A DNA stretch of 64,000 nucleotides, taken from contig OW240912.1 in assembly GCA_933207985.1 (NCBI GenBank), positions 359,513,316 through 359,577,315 of the forward strand, given 5' to 3'. Below are positions 42,350-53,977 of the stretch, in pieces. Under the pieces are notes generated by a model, which had not been told where the DNA came from, ran no database searches, and saw nothing but the letters and a program-made list of their open reading frames with translations. Positions within the stretch are counted from its first letter, which is position 1. The number at the start of each line of letters is the position of its first letter. A program made the position numbers and the translations under genes. The DNA is from Pelobates cultripes (lineage: Eukaryota; Chordata; Amphibia; Anura; Pelobatidae).

Positions 42350-43445
42350 ATTCACATGTAACAAAAAACTCATTTGTCCTTTTTCCTAACTGAGGTCCCT
42401 TTCCTTCATTTTCATCTTTAAATACAGAACAAAAATATTAATTGAGGTATTCAGCTAGACTTTTATCCTCTTCTACATACCTACCTTCTTTTGTTTTTAA
42501 TCTAATAATCCTTGTTTTACTTTCCTTTTCTCATTTATGTATGTAAAAAATGTTTTGTCTTTCTGGTTAATCTTATAGATCTGTCTATCTTTCTCACTGT
42601 TTTTTTTTTTTTTATAATTACTAAATGCTAACTTTGGTTTCTTAAATTTTTTGCTCTTACTAACAAGCCTAACACAATTTTCTGTTGCCTTCAGTAGTGC
42701 AACTTTTAAATAATCCCATTTCTCTTGGATTCCATTTAAACTGCTCCAGTCTGATAATGACTACTTTGCACACATTCTAATTTTAGAAAAGTCTGTTTTT
42801 CTAAAGTGTAAAACTTTTGTTTTTTTGTGTGGTGTGACTCAGTCACTGTACTTATATTAAGCCACACTGACTGGTGATCACTGGATCCTAAACTTTCACC
42901 TACAATAATATCTGATACCAAATCTCCATTAGTTAACACTAAATCTAGTATGGCCTCCTCATGAGTTGGCTCCTCAACGACTTGTTTTAGAGATAGTCCC
43001 AGTAAGGAGTTTAGAAGATGTGTGCTCCTGGCACAAGCAGCTATTTTTGTTTTCCAGTTCAAATCCAGAAGATTAAAGTCACCCATGATGTTAACTTCCC
43101 CCTTCATTGTCATTTTAGCCATTTCCTCAACTAGTAGATTATCTAACTCTTCTCTTTGTCCTGGGTGCCTATAAATCAGACCTATACGAGTTGTGTGATT
43201 ACCAAATTCTAACAAAACCCAAACAGACTCTATGTTCGCCTCACTAACATTTTATTAGGCTAGATTTTATGTTATCCTTCACATACAGGGTCATTCCTCC
43301 CCCTTTCTTGCTTTCTCTGTCTTTTCTATATAAAGAATACCCCGGCATTGCTATGTCCCAGTAATTTTTCTCATTATACCATGTCTCAGTAACAGCGACT
43401 AAATCTACATTATCAGTTACCATTATTGCCACAAGTTAGTGGATC
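42350..43445 (-). mobile_element. CR1-type LINE, 5' portion (minus strand)
   Basis: Continuation of 29064-30667 on the other side of the piggyBac insertion. Contains the endonuclease region and the start of the linker to RT. Confidence 0.82.
42736..43432 (-). pseudogene. CR1 LINE apurinic-type endonuclease, two frames
   Basis: From 43432: VDLVAVTETWYNEK (the ETW catalytic region), GYSLYRKDRESKKGGGMTLY. From 43215: GLIYRHPGQREE, VNIMGDFNLLDLNW (GDFN catalytic motif), LDLVLTNGDLVSDI and LGSSDHQSVWL (the SDH active site). The order matches an L2/CR1 EN domain, interrupted by a short frame break at about 43220-43244. It nicks target DNA to prime reverse transcription; here defunct. Confidence 0.9.
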
Positions 43446-43469
43446 TTATTACCTAAACTATCTTATGAC

Positions 43470-43565
43470 AACAGACATAGTCATAAGACACAAACATATA
43501 GACACTGTCATACACAGACATACAGACAGAATCATATACAGTCATACAGACACTGTCATACAATG
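43470..43565 (+). repeat. Short ACACTGTCATACA minisatellite
   Basis: Same unit type as 25441-25778 and 47486-47750. Confidence 0.8.
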
Positions 43566-43639
43566 TCATCCGCTAAGCTGGTTTCAATGATATGTATCAG
43601 GTCAATCACAATATGCATCCATTTCTAATAGTGCCTCCC

Positions 43640-43936
43640 ACCCTCTCCCAGTCACGTGTGGTGTTCCCCAATGCTCCATACTTGGCCACCTACTATTCAC
43701 ATTATTCATAAATGAACTACCTAATGTCTGCAAAGCCTTAACTAACTGTACACACATACACAAATGACACTGTAATCTACGCTAGCAAACCGAATCTACC
43801 ACAGCTTGAGGTGTTGCTCCAAGACCAGTTTACAGAAGTAGAAAAGTGGATCGCAGATAACAAACATTTCCTAAACACCAAAACTGTCACAATGATCTTT
43901 GCAACATTACATAAATTACAAAATTCCCATCTATGC
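43640..43936 (+). pseudogene. LINE reverse transcriptase fragment, upstream of hAT-B
   Basis: Across frames: GVPQCSILGHLLF and TLFINELPNVCKALTN (RT palm entry), then an interrupted YADD region near 43760, then FTEVEKWIADNKHFLNTK. Several frameshifts. Confidence 0.7.
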
Positions 43937-44344
43937 TTCAGAACTAGAGTTGATTGAACCCGAACTGTAAAGTTCGGGTTCGTACCGAACATTACGATTT
44001 TTTGACCCCGAACCCGAACACGGACATTTCAGTAACAGTCCGGGTTCGAGTTCGGTGTTCGGCGATTTATTGGCGCGTTTTGAAAAGTGGCATGGCTGTG
44101 ATTGGCCAGTGCAGCATGTGACCCAGCCTCTGTATAAGCTGGAGTCACGTAGCACCACATGTCACATGAGCTCTTATTAGTGTAGGGAGAGGATGCTGCA
44201 GCTGTGAGGGACAGATTAGGAAAGAATTCTGGTGTTGAATCTGCAAACTAAAGCGATTATTTTTGTGGGTGCTATACTACATTTTTGTACCCTGCCCTGA
44301 GCCCAGTGCCACAAAGAAATAAGCAATCAGTCTGTTTGTTAGGT

Positions 44345-44774
44345 GGGCGTTCATTGAAACTCCACACTAGCAAGCTCAAATCTGAAGGGCAATTTCTTAA
44401 CTGCGACTGTGCCATCATTGTTAATATTTCAGAGACATACTATGCATCAAAATATAGGTCTGGGTCTTGTGATTCTCACAATATAAAGCTCTTCGCTGTA
44501 GGATTTATAGTTTTTAAAATACGACCGTTTGAAAATGGCAACTGCCAAAATACTCTGACCTGTGCCAGGCTGAAGCAGCAAGTGATGTCATAGACAGGGT
44601 CTTTTGCACACCTGCTAATGTTTTTATAAATGTATGTTTTAATGTAACTGTGAAGCACTTTGGGCAACAATGTTCCACTTAAATGTGCTATATAAATAAA
44701 TAATAACAGTTACTCCACCCACTCCAGTTGTAGACTACTGGTGGAGGCAAGAACACTTCACACAATTTCCCCAG
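44345..44774 (+). mobile_element. Helitron-like element, copy B (truncated)
   Basis: Matches the second half of copy A from TTCATTGAAACTCCAC onward and stops within the terminal hairpin (CACAATTTCCCCAG), so both ends are missing. Confidence 0.6.
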
Positions 44775-44816
44775 TAACTTTTTTTTTTTTTACTTTTTCA
44801 CCAGCGTCTACCAGAT

Positions 44817-45360
44817 GTGCAACTACAAGCGCACGCTGGTAGACGCGCTGCTGCGGGCATCCCAACTGACACCGGGGGCTCAGTTGAAGCACAAGGCGAA
44901 GGCAGAGAAGGAGGAAGAGGTTGCCAATGCAGCTGGGGCACTGCCAGCACCTCAGAAGGGAGGGTTAGCATGGCCGAAATATGGAAAAGCTTTGTCAGCA
45001 CGCCACAACAACCAGCACCACTAGCTGATATGGAATGTCTGAGCAGGAGGCAGCATTTCAGCAACATGGTGGAACAGTACGTGTGCACACGCCTACATGT
45101 ACTGACTGATGGGTCTGCCCCATTCAACTTCTGGGTTTCCAAATTGGGCATATGGCCTGAGCTTGCCCTTTATTCCTTGGAGGTGCTGGCTTGCCCTGTA
45201 GCCAGTGTATTGTCTGAACATGTGTTTAGCACAGCAGGGGGTGTTATCACAGACAGCGCAGCCGCCTGTCCACAGCCAATGTGGACAAGCTCACGTTTAT
45301 TAAAATGAACCAGGCATGGATCCCACCAGACTTGTCTGTATCTTGTGCAGAATAGACATT
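44817..45360 (+). pseudogene. hAT family B transposase, C-terminal dimerisation region
   Basis: The frame around 44970-45250 reads MAEIWKSFVSTPQQPAPLAD, FNFWVSKLGIWPELALYSLE and VLACPVASVLSEHVFSTAGG, then VITD. This is the conserved hATC block (W...WP.L....L..L.....S...ER.FS.AG). A frameshift follows, after which NQAWIPPDL is still readable. The catalytic core upstream is missing, so the copy is non-autonomous. Confidence 0.88.
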
Positions 45361-45584
45361 TATACCGGTCTCACCCAGCCATTGTTATACTCAAGTGCAC
45401 TTATTCTTTGTTTTCTTTTTTATATGTCCCAATATTTTGGGGGCTACCCCAATTAAAAAACAAAAAAACAAACAAACAAAAAACAGCGTTGGCTACCTCC
45501 TCCTCCTCCACTGCCGCTTTCACCTACACCGCCACAGTCACCGCCTCCTCAACCTCCTTCTCCACATCAACCTCCACCTCCTAG

Positions 45585-46453
45585 TTAAGTGTTCTTGCAC
45601 AGCAAGACCAGTTATTGTTATTTCACATATATATTATTATTCTTATTATTGCCAAATTTGCCACCCTGACTCCTCCCACAGTTTTTACACTACATAGACA
45701 AAAATTTACCAAAACGTGCAGATTGTTCCCGATCGGATTGCTATTACTTTGTGGAACGTTTCTCCCAATGGTTCACGGAATATCGTCATTCTTGTGGCGC
45801 AATTTGTCCCATAGGAATGAATGGCAAAGCTAGAGTGGGAGCTGGCAAAAGCTGATAAATCAGGACATGATTTCTAAACTGCCACCACTCCCTTATTTTC
45901 AGGCACACCTACACAAATCTTATATCAAAACGTTCAGCTATCCCTGCTGCCACTAAACATGTCAACGGCTAAGCCATAGTCCTGATAGTTTTCACAATAT
46001 AATCATTTGTTTGCAACTAACACCGTCCATTGACATTAATTGAAACTTCACTCTACAAAGCTCAAATTTGAAGTGCAATTTCTAAACTGCGACTGTGCCT
46101 TCATTTTTAATACTTCAGAGACATACTATGCATCAAAATGTAGGTCTGGGTCTTGTGATTCCCACAATATAAAGCTCTTCGCTATAGGATTTAAAGTACG
46201 ACCGTTTGAAGATGGCAACTGCCAAAATACTCTGACCTGTGCCAGGCTGCAGCAGCAAGTGATGTCATAGACAGGGCCTTTTGAACACCTGCTAATGTTT
46301 TTATAAATGTATGGTTTAATGTAACTGTGCAACAACATTGCAATTAAATGTGCTATATAAATGATAACAGTTACTCCACCCACTCCAGTTGTAGACTACT
46401 GGTGGAGGCAAGAACACTTCACACAATTTCCCCAGAAATTGTAGCTTTTCTAG
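45585..46453 (+). mobile_element. Helitron-like element, copy C
   Basis: Starts TTAAGTGTTCTTGCACAGC and ends with the hairpin ACAATTT...AAATTGT (46423-46442) and CTAG at 46450-46453, followed by T. Same length class and order as copy A, with small internal deletions. Confidence 0.62.
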
Positions 46454-46762
46454 TTCAAGATTATTATTTTTATATATTTTATGTTATTTGAAGTGATTTC
46501 CCTATCCACATTTGTTTGCAGGGCACTTGTCCTACTCTTACCCCCATTTTACTTCCTTTTTGCAGCCCTCTAGCCCTTTCCATTACTTTTTTTAAAACCA
46601 TTTTAGTGCCCAAAAGTTCGGGTCCCTATTGACTTCAATGGGGTTCGGGTTCGGTGGTCAAGTTCAGGTCAAGTTCGAGCCCCGAACTCAAACATTTTGC
46701 CGAAGTTCGGCCGAACTTGGCCAACCCGAACATCCAGGTGTCTGCTCAACTCTATTCAGAAC

Positions 46763-47130
46763 AAAATCAAATACCACACTGACCTCAGTCTGTTCCTTCA
46801 AATATCTTTGGAGTCCACAGTGAAACACTCTCATTAAAACTTTATCCAAAACTAAGTACCCTGTACAGAAACAAATCCTATCTAAGCCTCACAGTAAGAA
46901 AAAAATTTGTATAACAAATGCTAACGTAGTGTATGCACCTGTGTTGCAAACTCACCTTCATAAACGTACTACATTGTATAACTCGTTCTGCCGCTTTGTG
47001 CTACAATGTAATTACATGACCCACCATTGTGACATGCTAAATGAGCTAAGGCTATCACTGGAGTCCAGACTCACCCTACCTGAGCAAAATGCTCTTCCCA
47101 GCTGTTCCCACTTCCTATAACTTCCAATCC
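46763..47130 (+). pseudogene. LINE reverse transcriptase fragment, downstream of hAT-B
   Basis: Readable pieces: SNTTLTSVCSFKYLWS, VVYAPVLQTHLHK in shifted frames, then CDMLNELRLSLESRL near the end of the ORF. It continues the thumb and C-terminal region of the RT before 43936. Confidence 0.65.
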
Positions 47131-47485
47131 AGTACCAACACTTTATTTAGTCTACCTCAATACAAAAATAAAGTGGCTCGATACTCATTTTCCTACAGAA
47201 CAATTATGGAATAACCTTCAGGACACAATCAAATCTTCCTCTAGTCTAAAATCCTATAAGAGATCTCTGTCAACATACCTCAATACAGAATGTATCTTTA
47301 TTCATGCTTACTTATATTTCTTACCTGTTCTGTGTTAAATTTATATATCTATATTTTAATATTACATTGTACCCTACTGTAACAATGGAATGTTTGTAGG
47401 GCAAGGACATACTTGATAGTATGGGGCTGGGATGAAAACACGAGTTATCCTTCCTGGTAAAATATTTTATAAATAAATAAATACA

Positions 47486-47750
47486 CAGTCTTACAGAGAC
47501 ATACAGACTCGGGCATACAGAGATATACAGACTAAGACATACAGAAACAGACATAAAGACATAGTCATACACAGACATATAATTATACACAGATATTCAG
47601 ACACTGTCATACACAGACATACAGTAATACACAGACATACACAGACATACAGACACGGTTATACACATACATTTTCTTACACAGTCATACAGAGACATGC
47701 AGACACTGTCGAACAGACACTGTGATATACAGACATTCAAACTCAGGCAT
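47486..47750 (+). repeat. CAGACACTGTCATACACAGA minisatellite
   Basis: Follows directly on the AAATAAATA tail of the LINE; same unit type as at 25441 and 43470. Confidence 0.85.
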
Positions 47751-48797
47751 ACAGGAATTGTTATGTCTCTAAGTGTCCCCATCTTCCCACTGAGCAGGTA
47801 TAAAACCTCCCAGCAGAGATACCTGACTACTTACTCAGAACTTTATCTCTCTGTGTCTGTTTGTGAAGTGGGGGGCTGAATACTGCAGACAAGCAGAGCT
47901 GTACAAAGCTGCTCTCAGCCTCTTCAGTGCTCGGAATGCAGGCAGCTACAGCACACTCAGAGAGCACTGAGTGTGAGTGTGACAGAGAGGAGAGGAAAAG
48001 AGGAAGGGGGTGGAGTTAAACATCAATCTAAGAGTAACTCCAATATCTGAAATTATGTATCTCTTCTCACTCTCCCTGTCTCAGAGTTCTATCAGACAGA
48101 AATACTGGCTTCTGCGTTGCTGCTTTTCTTGCAATACCAACACCAGCCACACAGCAACCTAAAATAAATTCCTATATTTTTTGCATTTTAAACTTTACAT
48201 TGGCATTGCAAAACAAACCAAACAAAGTCTGCAGCTCAACTCTGGCACCACTGCCCCTCTTCCAATATTTTAATATACTATACTCACTTCCTGCTGTCTC
48301 CCCTTTAAAGTGTACAGCTCTCTCTCAAGGGGGTTGTAGTGCAGCTTACTGCTGCCATAGGTTTAATGCTGATATTTGGACTTCAGATCCCTAAAACCCA
48401 TGCTCCAAACATAACTAAGACTTTACACAGGAGTTCTTGTTTCTTCTTATCTATTAATATGGATTAAAAAAATGGGTCACGGTCAACCTGTCTTGAGAAT
48501 CCTAGGGGATTGCCAAAGAGATGTATGTGATTAATTTGTTCCCCTTACAGCAAATGCATTTGATAGTTTGCTAAGCTCTGTAAACTATTCATCTGTACAT
48601 TTTCTAGAGCTCTGAACAGGTTTAACATGATTTTAATGGGCAGTGCATGAGAAGTGCTTCATGAAAAATTAGTCACCTTGGCAGTTTGTTACAATCCCTC
48701 CTTTATTTATTTCTTAGAATTCCCTCCTACAGCATGCAAACATATTACACAGCAAGGCAGAACTTCATGTGCTGTCTAACCAAAACTGATTTTATAT
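47751..48797. other. Unassigned DNA, possible promoter/LTR-like segment
   Basis: GGTATAAAACCTCCCAGCAG near 47797 is TATA-like and is followed by ACTTATCTCTCTGTGTC-like sequence, but no coding region or paired LTR is found. A roughly 200-bp purine-rich stretch lies at 47960-48015. No gene called. Confidence 0.4.
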
Positions 48798-48820
48798 TAT
48801 ATATATATATATATATATAG
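48798..48820. repeat. (TA)n microsatellite
   Basis: About 10 TA steps at the left edge of the Tc1 remnant, possibly grown from its TA target. Confidence 0.85.
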
Positions 48821-49680
48821 TGAGAGAGAGAGGTTTGCATACCCTTGGAGAATTGGTAATATATGCACCATTTTTAAAGAAAACACGAGTTAGCAGGCAA
48901 AACACATTTCTTTTATTTCTTATGGTGTTTATATTCAACTGTAGGTTATAACAGAATGGCACAATCACAAAACAAAACATGGCAACAAAGAAAATAAACG
49001 AAATGACCCCTGTTCAAAAGTCTGCATACCCTTAGTTCTTAATATTGTGTATTGCCCCCTTTAGCACCAATAACAGTGTAGTCTTTTGTAATAGTTGTTT
49101 GTAAGGCCCCTAATTCTTGCAGGGGGCACAGCTGTCTATTTGTCCTGGCAAACGGACTCCAGGTCATGTAAAGTCTTTGGTCGTCTTGCATGAACTGCAC
49201 GTTTGAGATCTCGCCAGAGTGGATCGATGATATTAAGATCAGGACACTGTGATGGCCACTCCAGAACCTTCACCTTTTCCTGCTGTAGAGGGTCAACTTG
49301 GCCTTGTGCTTAGGGTCATTGTCATGCTGGAAAGTCCAAGAGCGTTCTATGCACAGCCTTCGTGCAGAAGAATGCAAATTGTCTGCCAGTATTTTCTGAT
49401 AACATGCTTCATTCATCTTGCCACTTTCACAAGATTCCACATGCCTTTAGAGCTCTCCCCTCACCCCTCCCGGCAAAACATTAGTGAGCCACCATCATGC
49501 TTCACAGTGGAAATGGTATTCTTTTCACTATAGGTCTTGTTGACCCCTCTCCAAACATAGCACTTATGGTTGTGACCATAAAGCTCCATTTTGGTCTCTT
49601 CAGTCCAAACTACAGTGTGCCAGAAGCTGTGAGGCATGTCAAGGTGTTGTCGGGCATATTGTAACCAGGCTTTTTTGCTC
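48821..49680 (-). mobile_element. Tc1-like transposon remnant with 3' part of transposase
   Basis: The terminal region GTTTGCATACCC recurs internally as GTCTGCATACCC (49020-49031). On the minus strand, pieces of the transposase are readable in several frames: KAWLQYARQHLDMPH, VVWTEETKMELYGHN (first catalytic region), VKHDGGSLMF and FQHDNDPKHKAK (second Asp). The 5' half, including the DNA-binding domain and the other terminus, is missing at 49680, where a minisatellite begins. A different Tc1 family from that at 36292. Confidence 0.85.
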
Positions 49681-51040
49681 TGTGGGGTTAAGGAGACATA
49701 TGGAGGGGCAGGAGAGCTGGGGGGTTAATGGGATACATGGGGTAAAGGAGGGACTGGGAGTTAAGAAGAGGCTGGAGAGCTTAAGAAGACAAATGGAGGA
49801 ACTGAGTGGGTTAATGAGACACATGGAGGCCCTGTAGGGTTAAGGAGACATATGGAGGGGCTGGGAAGTTCATGAGACACATGGGGGATAAGGAGGGACT
49901 GGGGGAGTTAACAAGACAAATGGATGAGCTGGGTGGTTTAATGAGACACATGGAGGGGCTATGAGATTATGGTGAAATTTGGAGGGGCTGGGGGGTTAAT
50001 GAGACACATGGGGGGTTAAGGAGAAGCTTTGGGGTTGAGTAGACATATGGAGAGGCTGGGAGATTAATGAGACACATGGGGGTCAAGAAGGGGCTGGGGC
50101 AAAAGAGACACATGGAGGATAAGGAGGGACTGGGGGAGTTAACAAGACAAATGGAGGAGCTGGGTGGTTTAATGAGACACATGGAGGGGCTATGAGATTA
50201 TGGAGAAATTTGGAGGGGCTAGGGGGTTAATGAGACACATGGGGGGTTAAGGAGAGGCTTCTGGGTTGAGTAGACATATGGAGAGGCTGGGAGATTAATG
50301 AGACACATGGGGGTCAAGAAGGGGCTGGGGCAAAAGAGACACATGGAGGATCTGGGGGTTTAATTACACATATGGAGGGGATGAGGGTTTAGGCACATGG
50401 AGGGACTGGGGGTTATTGAGACACATGGAGGGCTGCGGGGAGAGAGACACACAAAGAGCTTAGGGGGAGGCACAGAGAGGGCTGAAGGGGAATGCACACA
50501 GAAGACTGAGAGGGATGACACATAGAGGGATGAGGGGTGAGAAGCACACATAGGGCTGATGTTAAAAAGAACATACAGAGGGGTTTGGGAGGACAAAGAG
50601 AAACACAAAGGGGCCGGGGAGAGATGAGAGATACACAAAGGGGGCTGGGTGGGGGGGAGGGTGGGGAGAGACAAGCAAAGGTTCTGGGAAGAAAAGACAC
50701 AGAGAGGATCTCTGGGAGGACAAAAAGACTTAGAAGGCTGAGGAGAATAAAAAGGACACAGAGGGGCTTGGGGACAAAAGAGACACACAATGGGGTTGAA
50801 GGGATATAGAGACACACAGAGGGGCTGGGATGGACAACTAGAAACACAGAAGGGACTAGGGGAAGAGACACACAGAGGGGCTGAGAGAGAGAAAGAGACC
50901 CACTAAGGTGCTGGGGGGAAGAGACACACAGAGGGACTGAGGAAGGGAAAAGGGGAAACAAAATGGAATTGGGGGAGAGAGATACACTCAAAGGGGCTAG
51001 GAGGAGAAAGAGACTCACAAAGTTGGCAAATTTCAATTTT
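49681..51040 (+). repeat. G-rich minisatellite with a 231-bp higher-order repeat
   Basis: Units of about 30-40 bp such as GGTTAATGAGACACATGGAG followed by GGGCTGGGG. A larger duplication places the block starting at about 49888 again at 50119. The plus strand is very poor in C. Long minus-strand frames (up to 236 codons, Leu/Ser/Pro-rich) are repeat artefacts. Confidence 0.92.
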
Positions 51041-51479
51041 TGGGGTTTGGGAGGAGTGGTGGGACAGTGCATGTAGCTTGTCTTGCATAGGGCGCAAAAT
51101 GGTCTTGCACTGGCATCGACCACTACAGTGTGCTGTTGTGGTTATGGTGTTTGGAGTGTTCATTTAATATAAAACTTGTACTAAATATATGTAATAAAAA
51201 TTTTTTTCTAGTTGCACAATGTATAGTAACAATTAAGACATTTAAATAGGACAATGTAAGGTTATTATTTACAGAGTTTTTTAAATATGATATGTATTTT
51301 AGCTGCTTAGTGTGCTTTGGTTAGGCTCTTTGTAATAATTTATTCCCACCCAGACTTTCTGTGGCTGTCCAATCACAGACTTCCCAATGCAGCTCAATGA
51401 GAAACCTTTGCAGGACAAGTGCTCTGAGCAACTGCTGCCTCTCGAGTTTAGCTCCACGGAGATCAACTACCAGTAAGTA
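51041..51479. other. Unassigned DNA
   Basis: Includes a segment (51355-51440) with the style of a short MITE, but no boundaries could be set. No gene. Confidence 0.4.
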
Positions 51480-51975
51480 ACAGCACCAGTTGTCTGATTG
51501 ATAGCCAACAATACAACCTGTGAATCCACAATCTGGCACAATACAAATCTATAAATAGAAAGAACAGTATATGGTGAAGTACATAAGGATAATATAAATA
51601 GTTCCACGAGGTAGAGAAGTAAGGAATAATGTGCTTGTCTTCCCTCAAGGGTACATAGAATGGTGAAAATCTTTATCAGAAGGAGCCACGAATCTCCAAA
51701 AAAGGAAAAGGAACAAAATAGTGCAAAATTGTTTAAAATATACAAAATTTTATTACAGGTTGCACTTACATAAGAATAAAAAGACAGGCTTGTCTCCACT
51801 GACAAGTGGACCAAGTGTGGACTTCCAATTTGAGCGAAGGAATTGCACAATATAATAAATAAAATAAGTGAAAATAAAAACAAATGAGAATAAAATAAAA
51901 GTCCAACAAAGTAGTAGATAGTCTGTGTCCAGCGCGTTTCGTCATGGAAGTGACTTCCTCAGGATTAGTAACTTC
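51480..51975 (-). mobile_element. PLE terminal-repeat-like segment
   Basis: Ends at a well-preserved hammerhead-like motif (51931-51968). General layout (a TTTTATTACAGGTTGC stretch, then AT-rich sequence, then the motif) parallels 1540-1690. No reverse transcriptase is present. Confidence 0.5.
51931..51968 (-). ncRNA. Hammerhead-ribozyme-like motif, best preserved copy
   Basis: Minus strand: CTGAGGA-A-GTCA-cttcca-TGAC-GAAAC-GCG. The first core box matches CTGANGA exactly, stem II is a perfect 4-bp pair, and the second core GAAA is intact. One extra A precedes stem II, as in the copies at 4853 and 41675. Short stem III and a flanking stem I would need dimeric or neighbouring sequence to be judged. 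Confidence 0.6.
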
Positions 51976-53070
51976 TACAGCACCCAATAAACTAGTAATG
52001 ATGAGTTAATGTGTTGACGTCCTTTGTTTTTTGTTTGTAAATTTCTGTTTATTAGAAGTAAATTTTTTGAGTTTTCATTATATAGTAACAATTAAAAGAA
52101 TTGTAAACATGGGGCCAAGTGGTACAGACAGGTACCCATTTCAAAGAGTAAGTGCGAGTATAAGGTTGGATACGCAGCTAAGTAAATGGAAACACACAGG
52201 TCTCCAACACGGTTCAGTCTATTTGGAGTGTTCGATTATTTGCCCCTATGCGGGGCTTATGTTTTATCAACCGTATAAGTACCTTGGCTGCTGTCTGAGA
52301 TCATGAAAGATATGCATCGTTAGCGGGCCGAGGTATGCGATAACCATTCCCGGCCGTGGTGGTGGTTGGGTCAGGTAGAAAGGCTCTTGAGTTACAAGGC
52401 ATTTCACATTATGTTGCTTTTCAGGTTAAATTGAGTGCCATATACATGTCAGCCAATGTAACTAATGCTGGTGGAGGGGAGGTGTTGGGGAGGGAGAAAG
52501 AAGATGCACTAGAAGAGGGAAAGGAGAGAAGGAGGGGGAGAGAGTAAAAAAAAAGGGAGAGGAGGCCAAAAGAAAAGAGGGGGGAAATGGGTCCGCATGG
52601 CCTGTTCATTAGTGTGATTGTATCTCAAGGTAGTATTGGTGGTGGGGGAGGGCTGCGTATGTTATAGCTTGCAGGCCGTCAGCATGGTGGGATCCTCAGT
52701 AACCCCCTTGGCGTGGTGTGTCTGGTGTCGTCAGGTCTAGTTCAGTGTCTAAAGTAGTGTGTTCTGCTGTTCTCGAGAGTCAGGTAGGGTACTGTGAGCC
52801 TGGGATGGTTGCCTTTTGTTTTTTTTTGTCAAACTGTTTGGGAGAGATGTGGCAAGAACCATTGTTCCCACAGACCACCCTTTTTCCATTTGACTGGATG
52901 ATGCATTTATTTTCCCTTCCCCATTTTCAATTTTTATTCCAGAATTACCCCATACTAACTTGCAGGAGATGCCCTTGCTGAAAAGTAAAAAATGTATATA
53001 GTTCCACACAAAAAGTTACTATTAAAACTGAAATCGGTTGGTTTAGATGAAAAAAGGGGTTCTTGGATAG
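51976..53070. other. Unassigned DNA
   Basis: No convincing coding region. A purine-rich stretch (52480-52580) and a T-rich to C-poor stretch are present. Possibly old LINE 3' sequence, but no motif supports it. Confidence 0.4.
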
Positions 53071-53335
53071 AAAAGGACACTATAGGTACCCACACCACTT
53101 CAGCTCATTGAAGTGGTCTGTGTACAGTGTCCCAGGTCCTTTGACCTTGCGCAGGTACTTATTGCAGTTTTTAAGAAACTGCAATAATTACCTGCTAGGG
53201 TTAACTCCACCTTTTGTGGCTGTCCACCAGAGGGACTTCCGGGCTGTTAGGCGACTTTGGTCGCCTTACTGATGCTGGACATATTCACGCTATGAATGGG
53301 GAAGTCCCATCAGCATCACCCAAAACCCCATTGAT
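53071..53335. mobile_element. MITE-like segment (GGACACTATAGGTACC type)
   Basis: Contains nested inverted repeats: ACCACTTCAGCTCATTGAAG with GTGGT, and ATTGCAGTTTTTAAGAAACT with GCAAT. These suggest a foldback MITE; its ends were not delimited. Confidence 0.5.
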
Positions 53336-53977
53336 GGTGGTCTGCATAAGCTATTATAACCTAATAGCACAACAAAACGATGTAACAGTATATACATTCT
53401 AGATTTTGATACACATCCTATCGTTCAATACTTTGCTGTTTATGAAGTTGCTTCTTTTGTGTAGTTGCTGTATTCTGTAACGAAATATAGATCTTGTTAA
53501 TCATTAAATCAAAATCAAATCTCACACAAGGTGCTCCTTTGGTATATATGCATAATAACTGGATCTAAACTAAAATATAAATATAAATATAAAATATAAG
53601 ATATGAAGATATGAAGAGACAGAGATTCTAAAAAAATAATAATCTCATTTATTTTTAATTTCACTTTCTATCTATGTCTAATTCCCCCTTTTTTAGAATC
53701 TCTGTCTCTTCATATCTTATATTTATATTTATATTTTAGTTTAGATCCAGTTATTATGCATATATACCAAAGGAGCACCTTGTGTGAGATTTGTTTTTGA
53801 TTTAATGATTAACAAGATCTATATTTCGTTACAGAAAACAGCAACTACACAAAAGAAGCAACTTCATAAACAGCAAAGTATTTATTGAACGATAGGATGT
53901 GTATCAAAATCTAGAATGTATATACTGTTACATCGTTTTGTTGTGCTATTAGGTTATAATAGCTAATGCAGACCACC
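53336..53977. repeat. Large inverted repeat, arms of about 290-300 bp
   Basis: Left arm 53336-53636 and right arm 53689-53977 are near-perfect reverse complements separated by about 52 bp. Differences are mainly a GATATGAA-type duplication and a few substitutions. A transcript would fold into a long hairpin. Sequence has no open frame. Confidence 0.95.

Larger units (their letters stand above)
43945..46754 (+). mobile_element. hAT family B element, 2.81 kb, perfect 8-bp duplication
   Basis: Flanked by TTCAGAAC at 43937-43944 and 46755-46762. The ends are TAGAGTTGA (left) and TAGAGTTGAGC (right, opposite strand). About 100 bp inside each end are many GTTCGGG/CCCGAAC repeats, analogous to the GCGAAC repeats of family A but with a different heptamer. 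Contains a transposase C-terminal remnant and two Helitron-like copies. Confidence 0.92.
43566..47490 (+). mobile_element. Second LINE (Jockey-superfamily, L2/Rex1-like), split by hAT-B
   Basis: RT-like sequence before 43936 rejoins that after 46763, once one 8-bp duplication is removed. The tail at about 47440-47485 reads CCTGGTAAAATATTTTATAA then an AAAT microsatellite, typical of LINEs with a simple-repeat 3' end. Confidence 0.7.

Noticed and set aside
50413..51123. 236-codon minus-strand open frame, Ser/Pro/Leu/Cys-rich
   Set aside because: Lies wholly within the G-rich minisatellite and follows its unit length; not a gene.
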